Shown here: piece after piece, positions 10,135-17,754 of the stretch
How positions within the stretch are numbered: the first letter of the stretch is position 1
Layout: every line of letters begins with the position of its first letter
DNA from: Microbulbifer agarilyticus S89
Lineage (GTDB): Bacteria > Pseudomonadota > Gammaproteobacteria > Pseudomonadales > Cellvibrionaceae
DNA length: 64,000 bases
Direction: 5' to 3'
Assembly (NCBI RefSeq): GCF_000220505.1
Contig: NZ_AFPJ01000012.1
Span: 41,495 to 105,494, forward strand
Translations under genes and position numbers: made by a program
The notes under the pieces: generated by a model
Told to the model about the DNA's origin: nothing
Database searches by the model: none
Seen by the model: the letters and a program-made list of their open reading frames with translations, nothing else

Positions 10135-10983
10135 ATGGATAAATATGCGGTCATCGGTAATCCCATCGAGCAGTCCATGTCGCCGGTGATCCACCGCGCC
10201 TTTGCCAGGGAAACCCATCAGGATCTCGAGTACGGCAAACTGTTCGCCGAAGTCGATGGGTTCAAACCGGTGGTGGACAAATTTTTTGCCACCGGCGCGC
10301 GAGGGTTGAACGTCACCGCCCCGTTCAAGCTGGATGCATTTCAGTACGCCGATACACTCACCGAACGCGCGCGCAGTGCGGGTGCGGTAAATACCCTGGC
10401 ACTGCAGGAAGATGGCCGTTTGCTGGGCGACAATACCGATGGCCCCGGACTGGTGGCAGATATTCGTGACAACCTCGGCTGGCAGATTCGCGGCAAAAAA
10501 CTACTGGTGCTGGGTGCCGGTGGCGCTACCCGCGGCACCCTGTTGCCTCTGCTGAACGAGCAGCCCGCACGGCTGCACATTGCCAATCGCACCGCAGCCA
10601 AGGCGCATCAGTTGGCGGAAGATTTCCAGCGTTTCGGCAGCGTGACTGCCGGCGGCCTGGAAGATATTCCCGCGGGTTTCGATCTGATCATCAATGCCAG
10701 TGCGGCCGGGCTGAGCGGCGAGCGCCCGCATATTGACGCGTCGGTAGTGGGCCCGGACTGCTGCGTCTACGACATGGTCTACGGTGCAGAGCCGACGCCG
10801 TTTATGCGCTGGGCGGCACCGCTGGGCGCCCGTACCGCGGATGGCCTGGGTATGCTGGTGGGCCAGGCGGCCGAGGCATTTCACCTGTGGCGGGGTGTGC
10901 GCCCATCCGAGGCACCGGTGCAGGCGATGTTGCGTGAAGCCCTGCATAACAAACGCAATGCCGAGGCGGGAGAAACGGGCTGA
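10135..10983 (+). CDS. aroE: Shikimate 5-dehydrogenase (NADP+)
   Basis: Reduces 3-dehydroshikimate to shikimate in aromatic amino acid synthesis. The 282 residues show NPIEQSMSPVIH (substrate binding), LNVTAPFK with the catalytic Lys, AGAVNTL, GDNTDG, the NADP-binding loop LGAGGATRGTLLPLL followed by NRTAAKA, and DGLGMLVGQAAEAF. The ATG at 10135 has AGGTT just upstream and gives the family N-terminus MDKYAVIGNP; an in-frame ATG 18 bases upstream is less likely. Confidence 0.96.
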   Translation: MDKYAVIGNPIEQSMSPVIHRAFARETHQDLEYGKLFAEVDGFKPVVDKFFATGARGLNVTAPFKLDAFQYADTLTERARSAGAVNTLALQEDGRLLGDNTDGPGLVADIRDNLGWQIRGKKLLVLGAGGATRGTLLPLLNEQPARLHIANRTAAKAHQLAEDFQRFGSVTAGGLEDIPAGFDLIINASAAGLSGERPHIDASVVGPDCCVYDMVYGAEPTPFMRWAAPLGARTADGLGMLVGQAAEAFHLWRGVRPSEAPVQAMLREALHNKRNAEAGETG

Positions 10984-11327
10984 GGCGAGGCGTTTCCATA
11001 GCCAACTATCATTTCATCCCGGTGGCCACTTATAGGTGTTGTGACCGCCGCGCCACACTATCTTTTGGGGTTCCGGCGGTGCAAGTGCGACCAGGGGAGC
11101 CCAAAAAGCCATCTTTTGCGGCCAGATAGCGCCGATACTGCGATGAAACCCGTGGGAAAACGCCGTATAGCGTACTTTTACGGCCAATTTTTGCTATCCT
11201 CTCGCCCCTAAAATTTTCGGGTCGGGTGGGCGCACTCTCGAAAGCGTGACCAGTAAGACCCTGTTTTTCCCCGGTGCCGCCAGTGAACAACAGCGCTGTG
11301 GTGCCCGCGAACACTGGAGTTATCCCC
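10984..11327. other. Intergenic region upstream of purE
   Basis: The 344 bases between aroE and the inferred purE start hold no credible gene. The bases TGCTATCCT near 11198 could be an extended -10 element for purE, but no good -35 is seen at the right distance. Short inverted repeats occur (ACCGCC/GGCGGT near 11044-11080, CTTTTGGG/CCCAAAAAG near 11062-11108). They do not match a purine riboswitch, and no PurR-type operator was recognised. Confidence 0.35.
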
Positions 11328-11819
11328 GTGAATCAGCTGCCGTTTGAAAAAGTCACCATTGTGATGGGTTCGCAGTCCGACTGGCCGACCATGGAAATGG
11401 CTACCAAGCCGCTCACCGAGCTGGGTGTGCCCTTTGCCACGGCCGTCGTTTCTGCGCACCGCACGCCGCAGCGTATGGTGGAGTTCGCCTCCACCGCGCA
11501 CGAGCGCGGTACCCAGGTGATCATCGCTGGTGCCGGCGGCTCTGCGCACCTGCCGGGAATGATTGCGGCCATGACCCCGCTGCCGGTAATCGGCGTGCCG
11601 GTGGCGAGCAAGTTTATGACCGGCATGGATAGCCTGCTGTCTATCGTGCAGATGCCCAAGGGTGTGGCCGTGGCTACCCAGGCGGTGGGCGCATCCGGTG
11701 CCTTCAACGCTGGCCTGATGGCGGCGCAGATGTTGTCGCTGACCGATCCGGAATTGCAGCAGCGCCTGATCGCCTGGCGTGAAAAGCAGAGCGCCGGTGT
11801 GCCGTTTGAAGTTGAATAA
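11328..11819 (+). CDS. purE: N5-carboxyaminoimidazole ribonucleotide mutase PurE
   Basis: Converts N5-CAIR, the PurK product, into CAIR in purine synthesis. The class I PurE motifs are present: [19 protein letters not shown] with the catalytic His, [25 protein letters not shown] and [14 protein letters not shown]. The family N-terminus is matched by a GTG start at 11328 with GGAG about 7 bases upstream, giving 163 residues. The in-frame ATG at 11274 would add 18 residues not typical of the family. It is followed 88 bases later by purK. Confidence 0.95.
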   Translation: MNQLPFEKVTIVMGSQSDWPTMEMATKPLTELGVPFATAVVSAHRTPQRMVEFASTAHERGTQVIIAGAGGSAHLPGMIAAMTPLPVIGVPVASKFMTGMDSLLSIVQMPKGVAVATQAVGASGAFNAGLMAAQMLSLTDPELQQRLIAWREKQSAGVPFEVE

Positions 11820-11906
11820 GCCGGTTTGCTGATTAATTCGAGTTACTGACCAGCTAGATTTTTGAATAGTGCGACAAGCACGGAAGGTTTACGAGGTATC
11901 GCGGAA

Positions 11907-13043
11907 ATGACATCCAGCCAAGAGCAATCTGCACAGCGCCGTGTCGGTATTGTCGGCTGCGGCCAATTGGCGCAGATGATGGCCCAGGAAGCCCGCCCGC
12001 TGGGGATCGAGTTCAGTTTCCTTGCCGAAGGTGGTGAAAGCACCACCTGTGTGGAAGGTCTCGGCACCATCGTGCACGCCAGCGAAGGCACTGACATCGA
12101 AGAACTGTACAAGGCGATGGGCAGCCCCGAGGTGATTACCGCCGAGCGCGAAAGTGTCGATGTTGGCCTGCTGCGCGCGCTGGAAAAATTCTGCCCGGTG
12201 TACCCGCGTCCGGATGCCTTTGAAAAGACCCAGCACCGCGTGCGCGAAAAAACCGCGATCAACGATGCCGGCCTGCCGGTGGCGCCTTTCCGCCCGGCCA
12301 ACAATTACGCTGAAATCTGTGCGGCGGTCAAAGAACTGGGTTACCCCTCCTTTATCAAAAGCTGTGAGCACGGTTACGACGGTAAAAACCAGTGGCGTGT
12401 AAACAGCGACGATGACCTCGCTGCGATTGCCGACCAGGTGCCGGCGCAGGAATACGTGGTAGAAAAGGGCATCAACTTTTCCCGCGAGGTTTCCCTGATC
12501 GGTGCGCGTACCGCCGATGGCAAAGTGGTTACCTATCCGCTGGCCGAGAACGATCACTACAACGGCACCCTGCTGGTATCCACCGCGCCGGCGCCGCATG
12601 TGGATGAAAAGCTGCAAACCACCGCTGAAGAATACCTGTCCACGCTGTTGAACGCCTGGGACTATGTGGGTGTACTGGCGATGGAGTGTTTCGTCAGTGA
12701 CGACGGCCTGCTGATCAACGAGCTGGCACCGCGTGTCCACAACAGCGGCCACTGGACCCTGGCGGGCGCTAAAACCAGCCAGTTCGCCAACCATGTGCGC
12801 GCAATTCTCGGCATGCCATTGGGCGAGACCGGCTGCGACCGCGTGGCAGTCATGATCAACATGTTGGGTGTGGATAAGAAGCCGGCGTTGCAGAACGAAG
12901 GTGTCTGGTCTTACGGCAAGGAACTGCGCCCGGGCCGCAAGATGGGTCACGTGATTTTGCTGGATGATACCCAGGATGCGCTGGCTGCGCGTATCGACAG
13001 CATGCTGGAAGAGCTGTACGGACCGAGCAAACGCCCGGCGTAA
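11907..13043 (+). CDS. purK: 5-(carboxyamino)imidazole ribonucleotide synthase PurK
   Basis: ATP-grasp enzyme making N5-CAIR from AIR, bicarbonate and ATP. The 378 residues begin with the nucleotide-binding loop RVGIVGCGQLAQMMAQEA, continue with the ATP-grasp domain (SFIKSCEHGYDGKNQWRV, YVVEKGINFSREVSLI) and end with the conserved block LLINELAPRVHNSGHWT. The ATG at 11907 fits family N-termini and has GAGG upstream; an upstream ATG at 11862 is less likely. It forms an operon-like pair with purE. Confidence 0.95.
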   Translation: MTSSQEQSAQRRVGIVGCGQLAQMMAQEARPLGIEFSFLAEGGESTTCVEGLGTIVHASEGTDIEELYKAMGSPEVITAERESVDVGLLRALEKFCPVYPRPDAFEKTQHRVREKTAINDAGLPVAPFRPANNYAEICAAVKELGYPSFIKSCEHGYDGKNQWRVNSDDDLAAIADQVPAQEYVVEKGINFSREVSLIGARTADGKVVTYPLAENDHYNGTLLVSTAPAPHVDEKLQTTAEEYLSTLLNAWDYVGVLAMECFVSDDGLLINELAPRVHNSGHWTLAGAKTSQFANHVRAILGMPLGETGCDRVAVMINMLGVDKKPALQNEGVWSYGKELRPGRKMGHVILLDDTQDALAARIDSMLEELYGPSKRPA

Positions 13044-13052
13044 ATTACCCCC

Positions 13053-13075
13053 GGTGGCGGTAGTCTACCGCCACC
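13053..13075. terminator. Perfect hairpin after purK
   Basis: GGTGGCGGTAG and CTACCGCCACC are 11-base arms around a single T, starting 10 bases after the purK stop. There is no clear T run, so it may act as an RNA 3-prime stabiliser or a weak terminator. Confidence 0.5.
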
Positions 13076-13213
13076 CTCACTTCTACTGATGTAGCCTACT
13101 GGCCCCTCAAACTTCCAACCGGTTTCGATTCTTTTCCCTGAGTTCTGGCATACTCCTTCTATTCACCCGCGCAATTTGCAGGCGGGGATAACAAGAAGTT
13201 GGGGGATCTGTTC

Positions 13214-13615
13214 GTGCGAGAATTTATCAAAAACCTATCCATCTGTTTTGCTGCCGGCGGTGTTGCGGGCCTGTGCTATGCGCTGGGCTTGTGGGCACTG
13301 GGGCATTACGGGATTACTCGAGCGCTGTCCGTGGATATTGCGCCGCACCTGTCCAATGCCTACCTTTACCAGCGCGTTGTCTGGGGCGGTATTTGCGGCT
13401 TAATTTTTATGCTGCCGTGGCGCAAAAGCTGGATTACCCGTGGATTTCTGCTATCCCTGATACCTGCGGGCATTTTGCTGCTGGTACTGTTGCCCATGCG
13501 CGGGCTGGGTGTGGGTGCGCTGGCATTGGGTACACTGACGCCGCTGGTGATCATCCTGGCCTGTGCCGCGGGCGGCATCGCCGGCTCGGGATGGCTGCGC
13601 GCGCAGGGAAAATAA
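13214..13615 (+). CDS. Small multi-pass membrane protein of unknown function
   Basis: About 133 residues with four hydrophobic segments: SICFAAGGVAGLCYALGLWA, VVWGGICGLIFMLPW, FLLSLIPAGILLLVLLP and LVIILACAAGGIAGSG. No family motif is recognised. The GTG at 13214 has GGGGGA 8 bases upstream and is preferred; a TTG at 13199 is the alternative. It ends 34 bases before the small cytochrome c gene, and the two may be co-transcribed. Inner-membrane location is inferred from the hydrophobicity. Confidence 0.7.
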   Translation: MREFIKNLSICFAAGGVAGLCYALGLWALGHYGITRALSVDIAPHLSNAYLYQRVVWGGICGLIFMLPWRKSWITRGFLLSLIPAGILLLVLLPMRGLGVGALALGTLTPLVIILACAAGGIAGSGWLRAQGK

Positions 13616-13649
13616 CCTCACACAATTGACTGGCAATAGGGCAGATCGT

Positions 13650-14039
13650 ATGAAACGCACACTATCCATCGGCATACTGTTCGCAACCTTTTCCGTCGGC
13701 GCCATTGCTTCAGAGCAGGAGACCCGGGACCTGATTGGACTGGGTGCACTTACCTTTGCCGATAACTGCAAGAAGTGCCATAAGATTGACGGCTATGGCG
13801 AGGAGGCGTTGTACCCATCTCTGCGCAATCCTGCGTTGCTGGCAAATAAACCGCTGTTGATCGATACCGTATTACACGGGCGTTCGGCACCGCGTCGTAA
13901 TGGCGGCGAAGAGGATTTGATGCCGCCACTGGAATTTCTGACGGACCGCGAGATCTCGGCGATCATCGCGTTTATCACCAATACCTGGGGCGATGAGGTA
14001 ATGGTGGTGAGTGAAGAGGAAGTTAAGGCGGCGCGCTGA
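13650..14039 (+). CDS. Small periplasmic c-type cytochrome
   Basis: A 129-residue class I cytochrome c. The signal peptide MKRTLSIGILFATFSVGAIA is followed by the single heme-attachment motif CKKCH at about residues 43-47. A likely distal Met ligand lies in DLMPPLEFLTDREISAIIAFI, the usual cytochrome c C-terminal helix region. The ATG at 13650 was chosen because it gives a complete signal peptide. The redox partner is unknown. The gene is convergent with the deiminase-like gene and the two share a bidirectional terminator. Confidence 0.88.
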   Translation: MKRTLSIGILFATFSVGAIASEQETRDLIGLGALTFADNCKKCHKIDGYGEEALYPSLRNPALLANKPLLIDTVLHGRSAPRRNGGEEDLMPPLEFLTDREISAIIAFITNTWGDEVMVVSEEEVKAAR

Positions 14040-14083
14040 ATCGGCTGCGACCCTTAGTACGGAACGAGAAATTTTCCTGCAAT

Positions 14084-14114
14084 AAAAAAGGTCGGCCTAT
14101 GGCCGACCTTTTTT
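14084..14114. terminator. Bidirectional rho-independent terminator
   Basis: A run of six As, the stem GGTCGGCC/GGCCGACC with loop TAT, then six Ts. It sits between the convergent cytochrome gene (plus) and the deiminase-like gene (minus) and would work for both. Confidence 0.92.
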
Positions 14115-14126
14115 GTGCAAGCCTGC

Positions 14127-15038
14127 TTAGGCGGGCTTTCTCGCCAGTGGCTGGCACATGCAGTGCACGCCACCGCCGCCGGCGGTGATCATGGAAATGT
14201 CCGGGTCGATTACCTGTAGGCCGTGGGCACGGCATTTTTCTTTCAGTTCGGTATTGTCGGCGGGCAGCATTACACGGTCGTTACCGAGCGCTACCACGTT
14301 GACCCCAAGCTCCATTACCTGCGGGTAGGAGATGTCGATAATTTCAAAGTTGCGGTCTTTGAACCACTGCACCAGTTCGGGCTCCACCGCGTCCACACAT
14401 ACCGCGACCAGTTTTTCCGCGAGTGCGGCTACCAGTACATCCAGGTGTAGGAAGTAGGGGTCGAACTGGTAGCCTTTTACTTCCCAGCCTTCTTTTTCGA
14501 TCCAGCTCTTCATCTGGTTGAAGCCCTGGGGTGAGGTGCGCTCGCCGCTGTAGCCACACAGGATGACACCCGGCTCCAGCACCATAAAATCGCCGCCCTC
14601 AAGGCTGCCGGCGGTGATTATGTCGTAAATGGGGATGTCGAGTTTCTGGTAGGTCTTCACGACGTCGACCCATTCGCCGCGGCGCCACGGGGAATACATT
14701 TGGGTAACGATCGGCCCCCATGGGGTCATGACGCTGCTGTCGCGGGCGTACAGCTGGTAGGGGAGGTTGCCGTCTGCGGGCAGCAGGTGGGTGTTAACAC
14801 CGGCCTGTTTGTAGGCGTCGAGCATTTCCTGGTGCTGGCGTTTGGCGACGGCGGCATCGAATTCTCGGCCGAGGCGCACGGACCGGCGCGAGGCGGCGTT
14901 GCCCATCTGCCAGGTGTAGTGGTCGATGGGGCCTACCAGCAGGTCGGTCAGCACGCCGTATTCGGAGTCGATACCCCAGCGTTTGAGGGCCTCGGTGTTG
15001 CCGTTGTCTTTGCGGTGTTTGTAGGTGAATTCAGTCAT
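14127..15038 (-). CDS. Guanidino-group-modifying enzyme (arginine deiminase / DDAH / amidinotransferase superfamily)
   Basis: A 303-residue cytoplasmic enzyme of the pentein superfamily, which attacks guanidinium carbons through a catalytic Cys. Visible motifs are LYARDSSVMTPWG (substrate pocket), LEGGDFMVLEPG, GERTSPQGFNQM, FLHLDVLVAAL (His-Asp pair) and a C-terminal GGGGVHCMCQPL that supplies the catalytic Cys. The start ATG at 15038 has GGGAAACC upstream. The next upstream gene encodes a ureido-acid hydrolase, so a deiminase producing an N-carbamoyl acid is the favoured role; dimethylarginine hydrolysis or amidino transfer are alternatives. Confidence 0.83.
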   Translation of the reverse strand: MTEFTYKHRKDNGNTEALKRWGIDSEYGVLTDLLVGPIDHYTWQMGNAASRRSVRLGREFDAAVAKRQHQEMLDAYKQAGVNTHLLPADGNLPYQLYARDSSVMTPWGPIVTQMYSPWRRGEWVDVVKTYQKLDIPIYDIITAGSLEGGDFMVLEPGVILCGYSGERTSPQGFNQMKSWIEKEGWEVKGYQFDPYFLHLDVLVAALAEKLVAVCVDAVEPELVQWFKDRNFEIIDISYPQVMELGVNVVALGNDRVMLPADNTELKEKCRAHGLQVIDPDISMITAGGGGVHCMCQPLARKPA

Positions 15039-15087
15039 TGTTGGTTTCCCGAATTTTGCGGAGCTCTGTTTTGGCTCCGTGGCGCCC

Positions 15088-15191
15088 CTGCCGCCGGCGG
15101 CTATTCGCGAGACACGCCGTGCACCCATCCCTGGGGGCTCTTCTAAAACATCCCTGTTTTAGAAGGTCTCGCGAATAGCCACCGGCAACAG
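15088..15191. repeat. Long-stem structured repeat, copy C
   Basis: The 26-nt arms 15088-15113 and 15166-15191 match with three mismatches; on the minus strand all three could be G-U wobbles. The 52-nt core contains ACCCATCCCTGGGGGCT and then a hairpin TTCTAAAACA-TCCC-TGTTTTAGAA. The core runs in the same orientation as copy A and aligns with it closely, while the arms are unrelated. It lies between the carbamoylase and deiminase-like genes, which share the minus strand. Confidence 0.85.
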
Positions 15192-15230
15192 CGGCTTCGC
15201 ATTAAATTTTTTACTTCGTAAGTACGTTCG

Positions 15231-16478
15231 TTACTTGGCGTTGTTGGCCATCTTTAGCATCGCGTGCAGCAGTACATTCGCACCGGCTTCCAGATCCTTC
15301 GGCTCCGCATTTTCCGCTTCGTTGTGGCTCAAGCCTTTTTCGCAGGGCACAAAGATCATGCTGGTGGGCGCGACACGGGAGATGTACACGGAGTCGTGAC
15401 CGGCACCGGAAACCATCTCCTTGTTGCTGTAGCCGAGGTCGGCGACGGATGCGCGCACGGCTTCGACACAGTTCTTGTCGAAGGCCACGGCGGGGGAGCG
15501 CCATTCGTCGCGGATGTCGTGTTCCAGTCCGGTTTCCTCGGCGACGGTAGCGGTGATTTCGCGGAAGCGCTGGTCCATGGAATCGAGCACTTGCTGGTCC
15601 GGGTGGCGCAGGTCGACGGCGAGCACGAGTTTCTCCGGCACGGTGTTGCGGCTGCCCGGCTCGACGCGGATATCACCGAAGGTGGCACGGGCCCAGGGGC
15701 CGTGTTCGGCGGCGAGTTGGTACAGCTGGTCGAGGATCTTGTGCAGGCCCATAAACGGGTCGCGGCGGATTTCCATGGGGCTGGGTCCCGCGTGGCAGGG
15801 CTGGCCAATCAGGGTGAGGTCGTACCAGTTCATGCCCTGCACACCGCTCAGTACGCCGATCTGTTTTTGTTCGGCTTCCAGAATTGGGCCCTGCTCGATA
15901 TGCACTTCAAAGGCGGCGGCCAGTGGGCGTGGCTTGGCAGAGGCTTCGCCCTTGTAGCCGATGCGCGCGAGTTCGTCGCCAAAGGATTTGCCTTCCTTGT
16001 CGGCGCGGGCGTAGGCGTAGTCGAGGTCGAACTCGCCGGCCCACACGCCGGAACCGATCATGGCGGGGGAGAAGCGAGCGCCTTCTTCATTGGTCCACAC
16101 GGCGACTTCCAGTGGTGCTTCCGTTTCGATACCGGCGTCGTTGAGCGCGCGCACCACTTCCAGGCCTGAGAGCACGCCATAGACGCCGTCGAATTTGCCC
16201 CCGGTGGGCTGTGTATCCAGGTGGGAGCCGGTGAGCACCGCAGGTAGTTCCGGGTTGTTGCCCGGGCGGCGCGCGAAGATGTTGCCCATTTCGTCTACGG
16301 AGACGGAGCAGCCGGCGTCTTCACACCATTTCACGAAGAGATCGCGACCCTGTTTGTCGAGGTCGGTAAGGGCCTGGCGGTTACAGCCGCCTTTGTCGGT
16401 GGCGCCGATTTGCGCCATCTCCATCAGGGAGTCCCACAGGCGCTGGCCGTTGATGCGCACTTGGCTGGTATCAGTCAT
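15231..16478 (-). CDS. Zn-dependent N-carbamoyl amino acid hydrolase (M20 family, HyuC/beta-ureidopropionase type)
   Basis: A 415-residue amidohydrolase cleaving ureido (N-carbamoyl) acids to amino acid, CO2 and ammonia. It shows the M20 carbamoylase layout: TGSHLDTQPTGGKFDGVYGV (metal His and Asp), WTNEEGARFSPAMIGSGVWAG (Glu-Glu), FEVHIEQGPILE (His), a dimerisation lid beginning GMNWYDLTLIGQPCHAGPSP, and GAGHDSVYISRVAPTSMIFV with the late GLSHNEAE His. Allantoate amidohydrolase is a close relative, so the substrate is not fixed by sequence. Its partner is likely the adjacent deiminase-like enzyme. The ATG at 16478 is preferred to one 15 bases upstream. Confidence 0.9.
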   Translation of the reverse strand: MTDTSQVRINGQRLWDSLMEMAQIGATDKGGCNRQALTDLDKQGRDLFVKWCEDAGCSVSVDEMGNIFARRPGNNPELPAVLTGSHLDTQPTGGKFDGVYGVLSGLEVVRALNDAGIETEAPLEVAVWTNEEGARFSPAMIGSGVWAGEFDLDYAYARADKEGKSFGDELARIGYKGEASAKPRPLAAAFEVHIEQGPILEAEQKQIGVLSGVQGMNWYDLTLIGQPCHAGPSPMEIRRDPFMGLHKILDQLYQLAAEHGPWARATFGDIRVEPGSRNTVPEKLVLAVDLRHPDQQVLDSMDQRFREITATVAEETGLEHDIRDEWRSPAVAFDKNCVEAVRASVADLGYSNKEMVSGAGHDSVYISRVAPTSMIFVPCEKGLSHNEAENAEPKDLEAGANVLLHAMLKMANNAK

Positions 16479-16639
16479 GGAGTCGATCCGCACTTTTATT
16501 GTGTTGGAGGATGAATAGGGTTTAGCACAAGTCTATGGTTTGTTTTTGTGAACACAATTAACTATTAATTGCCACTTTGGTATCTTTTTGGCACCAAGCA
16601 CAAGCAAACCCCGCAGGCGGGGTGTTTCCGAGGTAAACC
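16479..16639. promoter_or_regulatory. Divergent control region for the carbamoylase gene and the LysR regulator gene
   Basis: This gap separates the divergent carbamoylase and LysR genes, the classic LysR arrangement. It contains the inverted octamers ATTGTGTT (16498-16505) and AACACAAT (16551-16558), and an AT-rich centre TTAACTATTAATTG. A LysR-type protein binding here is inferred from layout only. Confidence 0.45.
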
Positions 16640-17602
16640 ATGGCAGCAGAGCTGCGAAACCTGTCCCTCACATCATTGCGCAGCTTCTATGCGGTGGGCC
16701 GCCACTGTCACTTGCGGCGCGCGGCGGAGGAGTTGCATGTGTCGCACCCGGCGCTCAGTCGGCAGATTCGCGAGCTGGAGGAGAGGCTGGGCACCGCGCT
16801 GTTTCTGCGCAGCGGCAACCGCCTGTCACTGACCGCGGCAGGCAAGCGCCTGCACCGCTCGGTCTCCGATGCGTTCGGGCGTCTCGAGCAGGGCCTGCTG
16901 ACACTGGACCCGGACAATCTTGCCGGTGAGGTGGTGGTCGCGGCCACCGCCACCATGGCCTCGCGCTGGCTGCTGCGGATTCTCGCCGAGGTGCAGCAGC
17001 GCTACCCGGAGATCCGTTTGCGCCTGACGACCATTGAGCCGCGTGCGGCAAGGCTTGATGAGGAGGTGGATATAGCCATCTGTCTCGGTGAGCCGGACGC
17101 GCCGGGACGCCAGGTTACCCCGCTGTATCAGGAGCACTATTTGCCGGTGGCGAGTCCCCAATTGCTGCAGGCACATCGCCGCGCGGTGCGGCCGGCAGAT
17201 CTGTTGACGCTGCCGCTGCTGCACGATCGTCAGCAGCAGTGGCGCGGCTGGTTCACTGCGCAGGGTGTGGAGTATGCACCTGCGATCCAGGGTGTGACGG
17301 TGGATTATGCCTATCAGGCGATTGAAGCGGCGCGCCTTGGTATGGGTGTGGCGCTGGCGGATCGATTGGAAGTGAGCGAAGACCTCACCAGCGGGCGTCT
17401 GGCGACGGTGATCGAGCGCCCGTATACGATCGGCCAGTTTCTGTATCTGGTGAGTGACCACCACGCTGCCATGCATGACCGGGCGCGGCTGGTACTCGCT
17501 AGCGTGTTCCAGTGGCTGGAGACCCGCGGTGCGGTACTGGCAACCCCGGTGCTCACATTGCAGCAGTCCCTGACGTCTACTGCAAAAGACGCCGATCGCT
17601 GA
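16640..17602 (+). CDS. LysR-family transcriptional regulator
   Basis: A 320-residue regulator. The N-terminal winged helix-turn-helix (about residues 8-66) shows SLRSFYAVGRHCHLRRAAEE, HVSHPALSRQIRELEERLG and LFLRSGNRLSLTAAG, as in GcvA/AmpR-like LysR proteins. The C-terminal two-lobed effector-binding domain covers roughly residues 95-300. It is divergent from the carbamoylase gene and upstream of the aldehyde dehydrogenase gene, so it probably controls one or both. The effector is unknown. Confidence 0.93.
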   Translation: MAAELRNLSLTSLRSFYAVGRHCHLRRAAEELHVSHPALSRQIRELEERLGTALFLRSGNRLSLTAAGKRLHRSVSDAFGRLEQGLLTLDPDNLAGEVVVAATATMASRWLLRILAEVQQRYPEIRLRLTTIEPRAARLDEEVDIAICLGEPDAPGRQVTPLYQEHYLPVASPQLLQAHRRAVRPADLLTLPLLHDRQQQWRGWFTAQGVEYAPAIQGVTVDYAYQAIEAARLGMGVALADRLEVSEDLTSGRLATVIERPYTIGQFLYLVSDHHAAMHDRARLVLASVFQWLETRGAVLATPVLTLQQSLTSTAKDADR

Positions 17603-17662
17603 TTGCTGTGTTGCCTGCGTCCCGCTTTTTTCCCGTGTGACTGCACGTCGCCCACCAAGCCT

Positions 17663-17700
17663 TGTATCACCTGTTTTGTATCACCTGTTCAGGTGATACA
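17663..17700. promoter_or_regulatory. Perfect palindromic operator candidate with an extra half-site
   Basis: The half-site TGTATCACCTG occurs at 17663-17673 and again at 17677-17687. The second copy is followed after two bases by its exact reverse complement CAGGTGATACA (17690-17700). The perfect 24-bp palindrome lies 54 bases upstream of the aldehyde dehydrogenase start. The binding protein may be the LuxR-type or LysR-type regulator encoded alongside; this is inference. Confidence 0.75.
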
Positions 17701-17754
17701 GGCCAACTTGCCCGTGGCGCATACTGAATAAACCTTCAAACAACACCAAGCACG

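Noticed and set aside
10984-11327. Purine riboswitch or PurR operator upstream of purE
   Set aside because: No conserved riboswitch core and no ACGCAAACGTTTGCGT-like operator was found.
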